Assembly: GCA_964488025.1 (NCBI GenBank)
Contig: CAZATJ010000021.1
Coordinates: forward strand, 1 to 12,949
Length of the DNA stretch: 12,949 bases
Source of the DNA: UBA1568 sp964488025
GTDB taxonomy: Bacteria > Patescibacteriota > Minisyncoccia > Moranbacterales > UBA1568
Reading direction: 5' to 3'
The notes below the pieces were generated by a model. It did not search any database and had not been told where the DNA came from. It saw only the letters and a program-made list of their open reading frames with translations. This document shows, in pieces, positions 5,164-12,703 of this stretch. A program made the translations under genes and the position numbers. Within the stretch, counting starts at the first letter, position 1; each line of letters begins with the position of its first letter.

Positions 5164-6922
5164 GAGTCATCCTCATGCCGGAGAATCAAAAATAATCGAT
5201 AAATGTAACCCTATCAGTAGTTTTTCCCGTATTATTTCCGTGTTGAGAAGGCGTCAGTGGTTGGTTCTCTTTCGCGCCCTTGGTACGCGTGATCGTCTGC
5301 TCGTTCTTTTTTTCACTACTATAGCCGTGGGGGCGCTGTGTTTTTGGTTGGGGGCGATTTACATGGCCTCTACCAGGGTGGTGCCAGAATATGGCGGTGA
5401 GTACATCGAGGGTCTGGTTTCTCAACCCCGATATATCAATCCTATTCTCTCTCAGACCAGTGAGGCTGATGCCAATATTTCCGCTTTGATTTATGGCGGT
5501 CTTTTTTCCTATGATGCCGAAGGGAAGCTCCAAAAGAACCTGGTCGAGGATTATACGGTATCGGAGGATGGGAAAATATATACGCTTACTCTCAGACAGG
5601 GGGTCAAATGGCATGATGGCGAAGAATTAACGGCAGAAGACGTTCTTTATACGATTCGGGCAATCCAAGACCCGGCGTACAAGAGTCCTCTTCGGGCAAA
5701 TTGGCTTTCCGTCGAAGGTGCGACTGTAGACCGCTATACTCTGACGCTGACCCTGAAAAAAGCCTACTTCGGGTTTTTGGAAAGTTTGGTAGTCGGTATT
5801 CTTCCTCGGCACATCTGGGAAAACATCGCCCCGGAGAATTTTCTTTTGGCTGATTATAATCTTGAACCCATCGGTAGCGGCCCGTATCGTTTTTATGATC
5901 TGCAGAAGGATTCGAATGGCAACGTGCTTTCCTATGAACTGCAACCTTTTCCGGATTATTTTGCTGGTGCACCTTATATCGGGAAGATCACTTTCCATTT
6001 TTATCCCGATGAACGATCGTTACTCGATGCGTATGGTCGCAAAGAAGTGTTGGGTATCAATTCGGTGTTGCCGGAAAATTTGCCAGAACTTGAGGCGCGC
6101 AAAAGCACTCGTATCTATAAGGTAGCCATTCCTCGTATTTTCGGGGTGTTCTTCAACGTGAATAAGAGTGTGGTCTTGGCGAATGATGAAGTCAGGAAAG
6201 CTCTTTCTTTTGCTACCGATCGCGATGCTATTATTCGCGAAGTTCTCTCCGGGATGGGGAGTCCGGCTGAAACGGCTATTCTGCCATTTATGAGCGGTTA
6301 TGCGGCCGATGTCTCGTTTCCTCGTTTTAATGAAGGAGAAGCCAATGCTGTTTTGGATCAAGACGGGTGGAAGCGCGGGGATGATGGCGTACGTGCCAAG
6401 AATGGTACCGTGCTGGAATTCGAACTTCTGGTGCCGGATTGGCCTGGACTTTCTAAAACAGCGGAGATTTTGCGTGAACAATGGGGGAAGGTCGGCGCTC
6501 GCGTTACGGTCAATGTTTTGAGCGCCCTCGATCTTCAGCAGAGTGCCGTACGCCCACGTGAGTATCAGGCAATTCTCTTCGGGGAGGCGGCCATGCTCGA
6601 TTCCGATCCGTATTCTTTCTGGCATTCGAGTCAAAAGCACGACCCAGGACTCAATCTCGCCCTTTTTGATAACAAAGATGCTGATGCTGCTTTGCTGTCA
6701 TTGCGGGAGGAATTGAATGAGGAAAAACGAAATGAATACTACCGCACCTTTCAGGAAATTCTTTCTCGTGAAAACCCGGCTGTCTTTCTGTATAGTCCGA
6801 CCTACCTCTATGCCGTAAATAGTTCCGTCAAGGTAGCGGAGGTGAAGTACGCCAATACTCCGGCCAATCGTCTGGGTATGATTACTCAGTGGTATATCAA
6901 GACGAAACGAGTGAAGAAGTAG
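5144..6922 (+). CDS. Membrane-anchored peptide ABC transporter substrate-binding protein (SBP_bac_5)
   Basis: 592 residues from the first ATG. After a basic N-terminal stretch, one hydrophobic helix (about 52-74) has no lipobox cysteine, so it looks like an uncleaved signal anchor with the domain outside the cell. The rest is a family 5 oligopeptide-binding domain (OppA/DppA type): GEYIEGLVSQPRYINPI (about 85-101), then VKWHDGEELTAEDVLYTI (154-171), both typical of the family. No permease or ATPase genes are nearby, so its transport partner is elsewhere or absent. The start is uncertain. The ATG at 5144 overlaps secG by 20 nt, and the first ~32 residues look unnatural. GTG at 5240 or TTG at 5243 would give an N terminus of VLRRRQWLVLF and is a good alternative. 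Confidence 0.88.
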   Translation: MSAWPCRSHPHAGESKIIDKCNPISSFSRIISVLRRRQWLVLFRALGTRDRLLVLFFTTIAVGALCFWLGAIYMASTRVVPEYGGEYIEGLVSQPRYINPILSQTSEADANISALIYGGLFSYDAEGKLQKNLVEDYTVSEDGKIYTLTLRQGVKWHDGEELTAEDVLYTIRAIQDPAYKSPLRANWLSVEGATVDRYTLTLTLKKAYFGFLESLVVGILPRHIWENIAPENFLLADYNLEPIGSGPYRFYDLQKDSNGNVLSYELQPFPDYFAGAPYIGKITFHFYPDERSLLDAYGRKEVLGINSVLPENLPELEARKSTRIYKVAIPRIFGVFFNVNKSVVLANDEVRKALSFATDRDAIIREVLSGMGSPAETAILPFMSGYAADVSFPRFNEGEANAVLDQDGWKRGDDGVRAKNGTVLEFELLVPDWPGLSKTAEILREQWGKVGARVTVNVLSALDLQQSAVRPREYQAILFGEAAMLDSDPYSFWHSSQKHDPGLNLALFDNKDADAALLSLREELNEEKRNEYYRTFQEILSRENPAVFLYSPTYLYAVNSSVKVAEVKYANTPANRLGMITQWYIKTKRVKK

Positions 6923-6993
6923 TATCAAGTATTTGGTATGTAGTATCACGTATGAATGGATATATATGATACGTTATACGGTATACTGTATAC
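6923..6993. repeat. AT-rich intergenic repeats ending in GTATACTGTATAC
   Basis: The gap after the binding-protein gene holds repeated GTAT-containing words (AGTATCA, GGTATG, AGTATCACGTAT, GATACGTTATAC). ACGTAT (6948-6953) and ATACGT (6969-6974) form an inverted repeat. It ends with the near-palindrome GTATACTGTATAC (6981-6993), identical to 756-768. No intrinsic terminator with a T run was seen. It may be low-complexity sequence, a regulatory region, or a short dispersed repeat. Confidence 0.45.
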
Positions 6994-7018
6994 TTAAAAA
7001 ATAGAGAAGACGAATTTT

Positions 7019-7026
7019 TGTATAAT
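7019..7026 (+). promoter_or_regulatory. -10 box of the isomerase gene
   Basis: TGTATAAT contains a perfect TATAAT at 7021-7026. No good -35 is seen at the right distance. Start would be near 7033, about 9 nt before the ATG at 7042. The box overlaps the TTG at 7018, which rules that codon out as the translation start. The GTATACTGTATAC repeat lies 28 bp upstream, near the usual activator or -35 zone. Confidence 0.55.
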
Positions 7027-7041
7027 CAAAAGAAAAAGTCT

Positions 7042-8070
7042 ATGGAACAAAATATACTGGATAAGTCTAATTTTTTGAAAATGATTACCGAAAGCCCGGA
7101 TCAGTTTCGGGTGGGGTTTGATTTGGCTCAGGGAGTGAGTATTCCTGGAAAATTTCGCGCGATTATGATTTCTGGTATGGGGGGATCGGCATTGCCGGGA
7201 AATCTGTTTCGTATTTATCTGAACGACTTGTTCAAGACAGAACGGCCTTCCGAGCAACCGCTCTCCATCTATCAGAATCGTTCCTACACTCTTCCGCCGG
7301 AAAGTTTCCATGAATGCCTGAATTTCATCTGCTCATATTCCGGTAATACCGAAGAGACCATCGCGTCTTTTGAGGAAGCACTCAAGAGCGGTCTCCCTTG
7401 TATCGCGCTTTCGGCTGGAGGGAAAATTGAGGAAATGGCTCGGGCGCATGGAGTACCGCACGTGAAGCTGCCGATTCCGTATGATAATTTCCAACCGCGT
7501 GTCGGGACGGGTTATTTTTTCGGCGTGATGTTCCAGATACTGGTCAATCAGGGCCTGGTACCCGATATGACGGAAAAACTTGCCGAGGAGGCTCTGATAC
7601 TGAGGAAAAACATGGGGGCTCTCGAAAAACAGGGAGAGGCACTGGCTCAGAAGATAGCGGGTAAAACTCCGGTTATCTATACCGCCGCCAAGTATAAATC
7701 GGTCGCCATGGTCTGGAAGATCAAGCTTAATGAAAATGCTAAAACGCCAGCTTTTTGGAATTTTTTTCCGGAACTCAATCATAATGAAATGGTGGGGTGG
7801 ACTCTGCCTCAGGGTAAGTTTTTCGTACTGATGCTTCGGGATTCCCTGGAACATCCGCAGGTTCTCAAACGTCTGGAGATTACGGCGAAATTGCTGCGTG
7901 AAAAGGGGATAGAGGTGGAAATACTTGACATGGAAGGCGGAAGCGTGTATAGTAAAGTATTCACGAGTATCGCGCTTGGCGATTTCACTTCTTATTTCCT
8001 GGCCCTCAAATATGGTCAGGATCCAACCCCGGTCGCTCTGGTGGAGGAACTCAAGAAATTACTCGTGTAG
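7042..8070 (+). CDS. Bifunctional phosphoglucose/phosphomannose isomerase
   Basis: A 342-residue SIS-fold enzyme of the archaeal-type PGI/PMI family, interconverting fructose-6-phosphate with glucose-6-phosphate and mannose-6-phosphate in the cytoplasm. It links glycolysis with nucleotide-sugar synthesis. Motifs are ISGMGGSALPG (43-53), the phosphate-binding SYSGNTEET (98-106), PR at 152-153, ENAKTPAFWNFFPELNHNEMVGW (231-253). E231 and H247 are at the positions of the catalytic Glu and His of the Pyrobaculum enzyme (by motif, not alignment). The start is set at ATG 7042 because the upstream in-frame TTG at 7018 would place the first codons on the -10 box. It stands alone between an AT-rich gap and a tRNA gene. 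Confidence 0.92.
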   Translation: MEQNILDKSNFLKMITESPDQFRVGFDLAQGVSIPGKFRAIMISGMGGSALPGNLFRIYLNDLFKTERPSEQPLSIYQNRSYTLPPESFHECLNFICSYSGNTEETIASFEEALKSGLPCIALSAGGKIEEMARAHGVPHVKLPIPYDNFQPRVGTGYFFGVMFQILVNQGLVPDMTEKLAEEALILRKNMGALEKQGEALAQKIAGKTPVIYTAAKYKSVAMVWKIKLNENAKTPAFWNFFPELNHNEMVGWTLPQGKFFVLMLRDSLEHPQVLKRLEITAKLLREKGIEVEILDMEGGSVYSKVFTSIALGDFTSYFLALKYGQDPTPVALVEELKKLLV

Positions 8071-8090
8071 TTTCTTGTAATGTCAAAGCT

Positions 8091-8172
8091 CAAATTTCAA
8101 AGAATAAATCGAATCTTAAATTCCAATGAATAGAATCTTGGATTACAACGTTTGAACTTGATTTGAAATTTG
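8091..8172. repeat. AT-rich inverted repeat before tRNA-Leu
   Basis: CAAATTTCAAA (8091-8101) is perfectly inverted as TTTGAAATTTG (8162-8172), with a 60-bp AT-rich centre that itself repeats GAATCTT (about 8111 and 8131). No ORF fits here. As a transcript it could form a long hairpin, but there is no T run after it. Similar AAATTTCAAA words are common in AT-rich intergenic DNA, so function is doubtful. Confidence 0.45.
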
Positions 8173-8199
8173 TAATTTGGATTTTGGCGTTAAGGTATA

Positions 8200-8283
<84 letters not shown>

Positions 8284-8294
8284 CAACGTAAACC

Positions 8295-8323
8295 TCCCTT
8301 TTTATGTGAGAAAGGGACTCTTT
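8295..8323 (+). terminator. Weak stem-loop after tRNA-Leu
   Basis: TCCCTTT (8295-8301) pairs perfectly with AAAGGGA (8311-8317), 9-nt loop, but it is followed only by CTCTTTC rather than a real T run. It could terminate or process the tRNA transcript, or just separate it from the RNase J leader. Confidence 0.3.
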
Positions 8324-8358
8324 CGTGTAAATCATTTTTAGGTTCGGGTCTTTCTTGA

Positions 8359-8385
8359 GCCCTTGAGTTCCTTCGGGATTCGGGC
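8359..8385 (+). promoter_or_regulatory. Stem-loop in the RNase J leader
   Basis: GCCC (8359-8362) and GAGTTCC (8365-8371) pair with GGGATTC (8375-8381) and GGGC (8382-8385) around a TTC loop, with a 2-nt bulge: eleven pairs including wobbles. It ends 25 nt before the RNase J ATG and has no T run after it, so it is not a terminator. A 5' hairpin can protect an mRNA from 5' exonucleases or act in autoregulation of RNase genes, but this is only a suggestion. Confidence 0.4.
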
Positions 8386-8410
8386 GTAAGAAACATCCAC
8401 AAAAAGCAGT

Positions 8411-10516
8411 ATGCAGCAGCATAATTCATTTCAAGGGAATCGTCGGCCGAATAGGCCCGTCGATGCTCTTCGCCAGGGAACAACCGTTTCACGTGGCACC
8501 AGTAATCCGAAACCGCTTTCTTTGAATGCGGCAAAAACGAATGCTATCGGGGCCTTTGAAGGCATCGTAGCAAGAGAACAGGCCCCTAAGGGGACGCTTC
8601 ATGCAGTACATCATGGAACGCCTTACGGGTATAAGAAGTCGGCACCGGTTCCGATGAAGAAGGTTGAGCCGGTCGTGAAAAGGGAAGGGCAGAAAGTTTC
8701 TTCTCAGCGACCAGCGCGCCCACCACGCGGGGGTGCTCCGGCTTCTGGCGGCGCCAGACGTAACAATCGGCGTTTTCAGCAGACCATACCGAATCGTTTG
8801 GAGCCCAAGAAGATGGGCCCGGCTATTCCGACTATTCCAGAAAAGACGCTTCGCATCATTCCTCTGGGCGGACAGGAGGAAGTAGGGCGCAATATGACTG
8901 TGTTCGAATATGGCAATGATATTGTCATCATCGACATGGGCGTCCAATTTCCGGAAGAGGACATGCCCGGCATCGACTATATCGTGCCGAATGTGAGCTA
9001 TCTGAAAGGTAAGGAAAAAAATATCCGCGGCGTGCTTTTCACTCATGGTCACCTCGACCATATCGGAGCCGCCCCGATTCTTCTCAGGCAGCTTCATTAC
9101 CCGACGATTGTCGGCCGTGATTTTACTTTGGCTCTTATCAAACATAAAGTTGAAGACCAGGAAAAAGGTGCCGCCAGTCGGCTCAAAATGGTGCGCGTCA
9201 AATCGCTTGATGATCGTATCAAGCTCGGTGTTTTCGAAGTCCGTTTTTTCGAAGTGGAACACTCGATTATGGATGCCATGGGCATCGCGCTCGTGACCCC
9301 GAATGGTTCTATCATTCATCTCGGTGATTGGATGATCAGCAATGAACCGGTCGAGCCGAACGAAGTCTCGTATAATCATCTGGAAACTCTTCCCAAGCCG
9401 ACCTTTCTCATGCTTGAGAGTCTTGGGGCAACCAAAAAGGGCATGCCGCCGTCTGAGACGGAGGTGCATACCAATCTCCAGAACCTTATCCGCACCGCTC
9501 CCGGACGTATCATTATTGGAACGTTTGCCTCGCAGGTGCGCCGTATCGCCTACCTCATCGAATATTCCGAAAAACAAGGGAAGCGCGTGGCTCTCGAGGG
9601 TTACAGTATGAAGATGAATATCGAGGTAGCCAAAGAGCTTGGCTATATCAAGGTCAAAAAAGAAACGCTTATTACGGTCAATGATATCCATAAGTACCCG
9701 GACAACCAGATCGTGGTCATTTGTACCGGAGCGCAGGGCGAGCAGAATGCCGCGCTCTCGCGCATCGTGACTGATAACCATCGCTTCATCAAGCTTCAGA
9801 AGAACGACACGATTGTCTTTTCTTCGTCGGTTATCCCGGGGAATGAGCGGAGTATTCAGCGCTTGAAGGACAATCTCTATCGCAAGTGCGATAACGTGAT
9901 CCACAGTGATATTATGGAAATCCACGTTGGCGGTCATGGAACTATCTGGGAGATCGAGGAGATCATCCGCCAGGTCAAGGCAACCTATATCCTGCCGGTG
10001 TATGCCAATCATTACTTTATCAAGGAGGCGGCCAAGATAGCCTACCGATTGGGCTATCCGGATAAGAACGTCTTTGTCATGGACAACGGCCACGTACTCG
10101 AAGTACCGGCCAAAGATGAGGGATTCCCGCATCTTATTGCCGAAAAAGCTGATGCCAGCTACGTCTTTATCGACGGACTCGGTATCGGCGATATCGGACA
10201 CGTCGTGCTCCGTGATCGCCAGATGCTCGCTCAAGACGGCATGGTGGTCATTACGGTCATCATCGATAGCAAGACCAAAAACGTGGTCGGCAATATTCAG
10301 GTCACTTCGCGCGGCTTCATCCACGTCAAGGAGAACTTTGACCTGGTAAACGAGGCCAAGCGTAAAGTGGAGCAGGTGGTCAAAGCGACTACCTCCAAAG
10401 AAACGTCGATTGATTGGGATATGGTACGAAACCAAATCCGCGAAGTCCTCGGCCAGTTCCTCTTTACCAAAACAGAACGTCGTCCGATGATTTTGCCAGT
10501 CGTCATCGAAGTGTAA
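8411..10516 (+). CDS. rnj: Ribonuclease J with long N-terminal extension
   Basis: 701 residues. RNase J is a zinc-dependent metallo-beta-lactamase/beta-CASP nuclease that decays mRNA and matures rRNA, by endonuclease and 5'-3' exonuclease activity. Residues 1-140 are basic, Gly/Pro/Ser-rich and probably disordered. The core starts at LRIIPLGGQEEVGRN (147-161). Metal ligands are visible at HGHLDH (212-217), H284 (EVEHSI) and D306 (LGDW). Beta-CASP parts are TFASQVRRI (371-379), CTGAQGEQNAALSRI (438-452), SSSVIPGNE (471-479) and HVGGHG (505-510). The C-terminal domain ends in ERRPMILPVVIEV, nearly as in Bacillus RNase J1. Oddities: the usual P-V/I-HGEYR motif reads PVYANHYF (529-536), so its histidine is Tyr, and GRSM reads GYSM. 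No Shine-Dalgarno precedes the ATG. Confidence 0.95.
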   Translation: MQQHNSFQGNRRPNRPVDALRQGTTVSRGTSNPKPLSLNAAKTNAIGAFEGIVAREQAPKGTLHAVHHGTPYGYKKSAPVPMKKVEPVVKREGQKVSSQRPARPPRGGAPASGGARRNNRRFQQTIPNRLEPKKMGPAIPTIPEKTLRIIPLGGQEEVGRNMTVFEYGNDIVIIDMGVQFPEEDMPGIDYIVPNVSYLKGKEKNIRGVLFTHGHLDHIGAAPILLRQLHYPTIVGRDFTLALIKHKVEDQEKGAASRLKMVRVKSLDDRIKLGVFEVRFFEVEHSIMDAMGIALVTPNGSIIHLGDWMISNEPVEPNEVSYNHLETLPKPTFLMLESLGATKKGMPPSETEVHTNLQNLIRTAPGRIIIGTFASQVRRIAYLIEYSEKQGKRVALEGYSMKMNIEVAKELGYIKVKKETLITVNDIHKYPDNQIVVICTGAQGEQNAALSRIVTDNHRFIKLQKNDTIVFSSSVIPGNERSIQRLKDNLYRKCDNVIHSDIMEIHVGGHGTIWEIEEIIRQVKATYILPVYANHYFIKEAAKIAYRLGYPDKNVFVMDNGHVLEVPAKDEGFPHLIAEKADASYVFIDGLGIGDIGHVVLRDRQMLAQDGMVVITVIIDSKTKNVVGNIQVTSRGFIHVKENFDLVNEAKRKVEQVVKATTSKETSIDWDMVRNQIREVLGQFLFTKTERRPMILPVVIEV

Positions 10517-10536
10517 AGAGAAGAATGGAGAATGGA

Positions 10537-10576
10537 GAAAAAACAGTCCACGCTGTCCGGCGGCGGGCTGTTTTTT
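10537..10576 (+). terminator. Intrinsic terminator of RNase J
   Basis: AAAAAACAGTCC (about 10538-10549) pairs with GGGCTGTTTTTT (10565-10576), including the A and T tracts, around a 15-nt GC-rich loop. It lies about 20 nt after the stop codon. The A tract in front makes it able to act in both directions. Confidence 0.85.
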
Positions 10577-10632
10577 GCTCTTTAACAGGGATAAAATTAC
10601 TCGTAGGGGGAGAGGATGGTTTTGTGGTTTTG

Positions 10633-10641
10633 TGCTACAAT
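10633..10641 (+). promoter_or_regulatory. Extended -10 promoter of trpS
   Basis: TGCTACAAT fits TGnTATAAT with one change. No -35 is seen 17 bp upstream. Start is expected near 10648, giving a leader of about 23 nt and no room for a T-box or trp-type attenuator in front of trpS. Confidence 0.6.
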
Positions 10642-10670
10642 AAGGCTATTAACCGTTCGCGTATGTATCT

Positions 10671-11654
10671 ATGAAACGACTTTTTTCGGGGATTCAGCCG
10701 TCGGGGAACCTGCACTTGGGGAACTATCTGGGGGCTATCAAACAGTGGTTGTCACTTCAATATGAGTATGAGGCGATACTTTGTGTCGTTGATTTGCACG
10801 CTATCACAGTGCCTCAAGATCCAGCCGAGCTTCGTCGCAAGACGCTTGAAATTGCCAAGATCTACCTGGCTTCCGGTATCGACCCGACGAAGGCCACTTT
10901 GTTTATCCAGTCGCATGTTCCGGCTCATACTGAACTGGGATGGATTTTGAATACTATCGCCCGGATGGCAGAGCTTGAACGGATGACCCAGTATAAGGAT
11001 AAGGCTCAGAAGGGCGGAGCAGGGGAATCCGGAGTTGGACTATTCACTTATCCTGTCCTCATGGTGGCGGATATTTTGCTCTATGATACCAATGTCGTGC
11101 CGGTGGGGAAGGATCAGATGCAACATATCGAACTGGCGCGTGATTTGGCGGAGCGCTTTAACAAGCGCTTTGGCGAGACGTTTGTGATCCCGGAGGGCAA
11201 GTTGTCCAAAGAAGGGGCGCTTATTATGGGACTCGATGACCCGACCAAGAAAATGTCGAAGTCGGCACCGAGTGAGTACAACTACATTGCCCTTACTGAC
11301 GATGCCGATACGGTGCGGCGCAAGATTAAGAAAGCGGTGACTGATAGTGGTAACGAGATTGTTTATTCCGACGACAAGCCCGCACTGAAAAACCTGATTA
11401 ATATCTATACGCTTTTGTCTGATAAAACGTCGCAGGAAATTGAGACGATGTATGCGGGCAAGGGATACGGTGATTTCAAGACCGATTTGGCGGAAGTAAT
11501 CGTGAATTTCCTCTCACCGTTTCAGGAGCGTTTAGCCGCGCTTTCCGATGACGAGGTGCTGGCGATTCTCCAAGCCGGTGCCGAAAAAGTGAAGCCCCTG
11601 GCTCAGGCAAAGATGAAGCAAGTGTTTGAGAAAGTAGGATTGGTTTCGTACTAG
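10671..11654 (+). CDS. trpS: Tryptophan--tRNA ligase
   Basis: 327 residues, the normal length for a bacterial class I tryptophanyl-tRNA synthetase, which charges tRNA-Trp using ATP in the cytoplasm. The N-terminal FSGIQPSGNLHLGNYLGA (5-22) holds the HIGH-type motif (HLGN, 15-18). LMVADILLYDTNVVPVGKDQMQHIELARDLA (130-160) is the family's tryptophan- and ATP-site region. KMSKS is at 194-198 in DPTKKMSKSAPSEYNYI. The C-terminal helical part (about 210-325) resembles the anticodon-binding region. The ATG lies about 23 nt after the promoter, with no Shine-Dalgarno. It is followed after 20 bp by the HD-domain gene and is probably cotranscribed with it. Confidence 0.96.
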   Translation: MKRLFSGIQPSGNLHLGNYLGAIKQWLSLQYEYEAILCVVDLHAITVPQDPAELRRKTLEIAKIYLASGIDPTKATLFIQSHVPAHTELGWILNTIARMAELERMTQYKDKAQKGGAGESGVGLFTYPVLMVADILLYDTNVVPVGKDQMQHIELARDLAERFNKRFGETFVIPEGKLSKEGALIMGLDDPTKKMSKSAPSEYNYIALTDDADTVRRKIKKAVTDSGNEIVYSDDKPALKNLINIYTLLSDKTSQEIETMYAGKGYGDFKTDLAEVIVNFLSPFQERLAALSDDEVLAILQAGAEKVKPLAQAKMKQVFEKVGLVSY

Positions 11655-11674
11655 CATGCGGGATATCAGAATTT

Positions 11675-12349
11675 ATGACTGAGAAAATTCTTGTAAAATA
11701 TCTCAAGAGTGATCCGCGTTTGGAAAAACTTCTTCATCTGGTGGAGCCTCATTATGATGAGGCGAATCTACCGAATCACAACATGAATCATATCGCACAG
11801 GTGCTTTATCGAGCCTTGACGATCTTAGAAACAGATAAGCTTGTTGCTAACCCAAGTATTCTTATCGCCGCAACGTTGCTCCATGACATCGGCTATACTG
11901 TCGTCCGTCGAAAAAAGGGACATGAGGAAGCGGGGCGGGACATATCGGAGAAACTGTTGAACGAAGCAGGTTTTGACACTACGGAAATTGAAAAAATTAT
12001 CCGAGTTTTTACTGTTGAGGCCATAGACGGAGGTAGTATCGAAGGTGACATTCTTCATGATGCAGATGTTCTTAACATGGCTGGTTATGGCAGCATGTAT
12101 TATTTTTTTGTTTCTTTGTATGAGTATCGGGGCTTTCCCGGTTCGACAGGTGAGCTCTATGATTTGGATAAGCACATTGCTTCTCGTATCAAGATAGCAG
12201 AGGATTTGGAGCAGAAAGGCATGCGGACAAAAACAGGCACAGAGCTTCTCAAGAATGGTTTTAAGGAACGGAAGGACTTTTTAGAAAAATCTCTCGCCGG
12301 CCTCAAGGAGCGTCCGGATTTGCTACTAACCTTTGAAGACCTTCTCTAA
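11675..12349 (+). CDS. HD-domain hydrolase
   Basis: A 224-residue protein of the HD superfamily of metal-dependent phosphohydrolases. The metal-binding pattern is visible as H39 (HNMNHIAQVL), H70-D71 (LLHDIG), H83 (KGHEEAG) and D129 (LHDADVLN), in the order and spacing usual for small stand-alone HD proteins. Such proteins hydrolyse nucleotides or related phosphoesters, but the substrate cannot be named from the sequence. The C-terminal ~60 residues are charged and helical. The ATG lies 20 bp after the trpS stop with no Shine-Dalgarno or separate promoter, so it is read from the trpS promoter. A strong terminator follows within 10 nt. Confidence 0.85.
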   Translation: MTEKILVKYLKSDPRLEKLLHLVEPHYDEANLPNHNMNHIAQVLYRALTILETDKLVANPSILIAATLLHDIGYTVVRRKKGHEEAGRDISEKLLNEAGFDTTEIEKIIRVFTVEAIDGGSIEGDILHDADVLNMAGYGSMYYFFVSLYEYRGFPGSTGELYDLDKHIASRIKIAEDLEQKGMRTKTGTELLKNGFKERKDFLEKSLAGLKERPDLLLTFEDLL

Positions 12350-12355
12350 AAAAGA

Positions 12356-12426
12356 AAAAACCCGCCCGAACGCTGTTGCGTATCGTAAGCGGGCGGCCCC
12401 GCGACCAGGTTCTGGGGCGGGTTTTT
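12356..12426. terminator. Bidirectional terminator between convergent genes
   Basis: AAAAACCCGCCC (12356-12367) is inverted as GGGCGGGTTTTT (12415-12426). Inside, alternative hairpins are possible: CCGCCC (12362-12367) with GGGCGG (12391-12396), and GCCCC (12396-12400) with GGGGC (12414-12418). A T run follows the stem in both directions. It lies exactly between the stop of the HD gene (plus, 12349) and the stop of the small gene (minus, 12429) and can end both transcripts. Confidence 0.85.
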
Positions 12427-12428
12427 GA

Positions 12429-12659
12429 CTAGCTGCCTGTAACGTACCGTTGATGAGTGGTAAGTTTTTCCATCTCCTCGCGCCGATTGGCACAGGCCAT
12501 ACCGTTGCAGGGGACATGTTTCCAACCGTTGCTCATGAAGCGCGCCCTGGCCATAAGGGCGGTGCAGTAGCACTGGGGCCGGAACAGAATTTTTGTCTCG
12601 TGTTCTGAAGTAGGTTGATTGGCCGGCCTCTGGATGACCCTTGGGTCGGGTGTTGGCAT
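12429..12659 (-). CDS. Small four-cysteine protein, unknown function
   Basis: A 76-residue protein, not recognised. Its first ~20 residues are Pro-rich and likely disordered. Then come C30 and C32 (CYC), C51 and C56 (CNGMAC) with H48 nearby, a spacing that could bind one zinc or form disulphides (inference). There is no membrane segment or signal peptide. The ATG at 12659 is chosen because CGAGGAG lies 7 nt upstream, the best Shine-Dalgarno in the window. The frame is open further to 12812, but that would translate through two terminator-like hairpins. It ends against the bidirectional terminator shared with the HD gene. Only about 44 nt separate its start from the hairpin at 12704-12757, with no clear promoter in that gap. 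Confidence 0.6.
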   Translation of the reverse strand: MPTPDPRVIQRPANQPTSEHETKILFRPQCYCTALMARARFMSNGWKHVPCNGMACANRREEMEKLTTHQRYVTGS

Positions 12660-12666
12660 ACGAACA

Positions 12667-12672
12667 CTCCTC
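12667..12672 (-). promoter_or_regulatory. Shine-Dalgarno of the small cysteine protein
   Basis: On the minus strand GAGGAG (12672-12667) is followed after 7 nt by the ATG at 12659. It decides the start in a frame open for another 51 codons, and it stands out because most other starts in the window lack a Shine-Dalgarno. Confidence 0.65.
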
Positions 12673-12703
12673 GGGTTGTTAGTGAACTTCGGTTCTGAAC
12701 CAG

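Noticed and set aside
6923..6993. Insertion sequence, MITE or CRISPR-like array in the repeated GTAT region
   Set aside because: There are no terminal inverted repeats with target duplication, no regular repeat-spacer pattern and no transposase, only low-complexity words.
8489..10435. 648-codon open frame on the minus strand, opposite RNase J
   Set aside because: It is the antisense shadow of RNase J. The sense frame has all RNase J motifs, while the antisense translation is His/Asp-rich without any recognisable domain.
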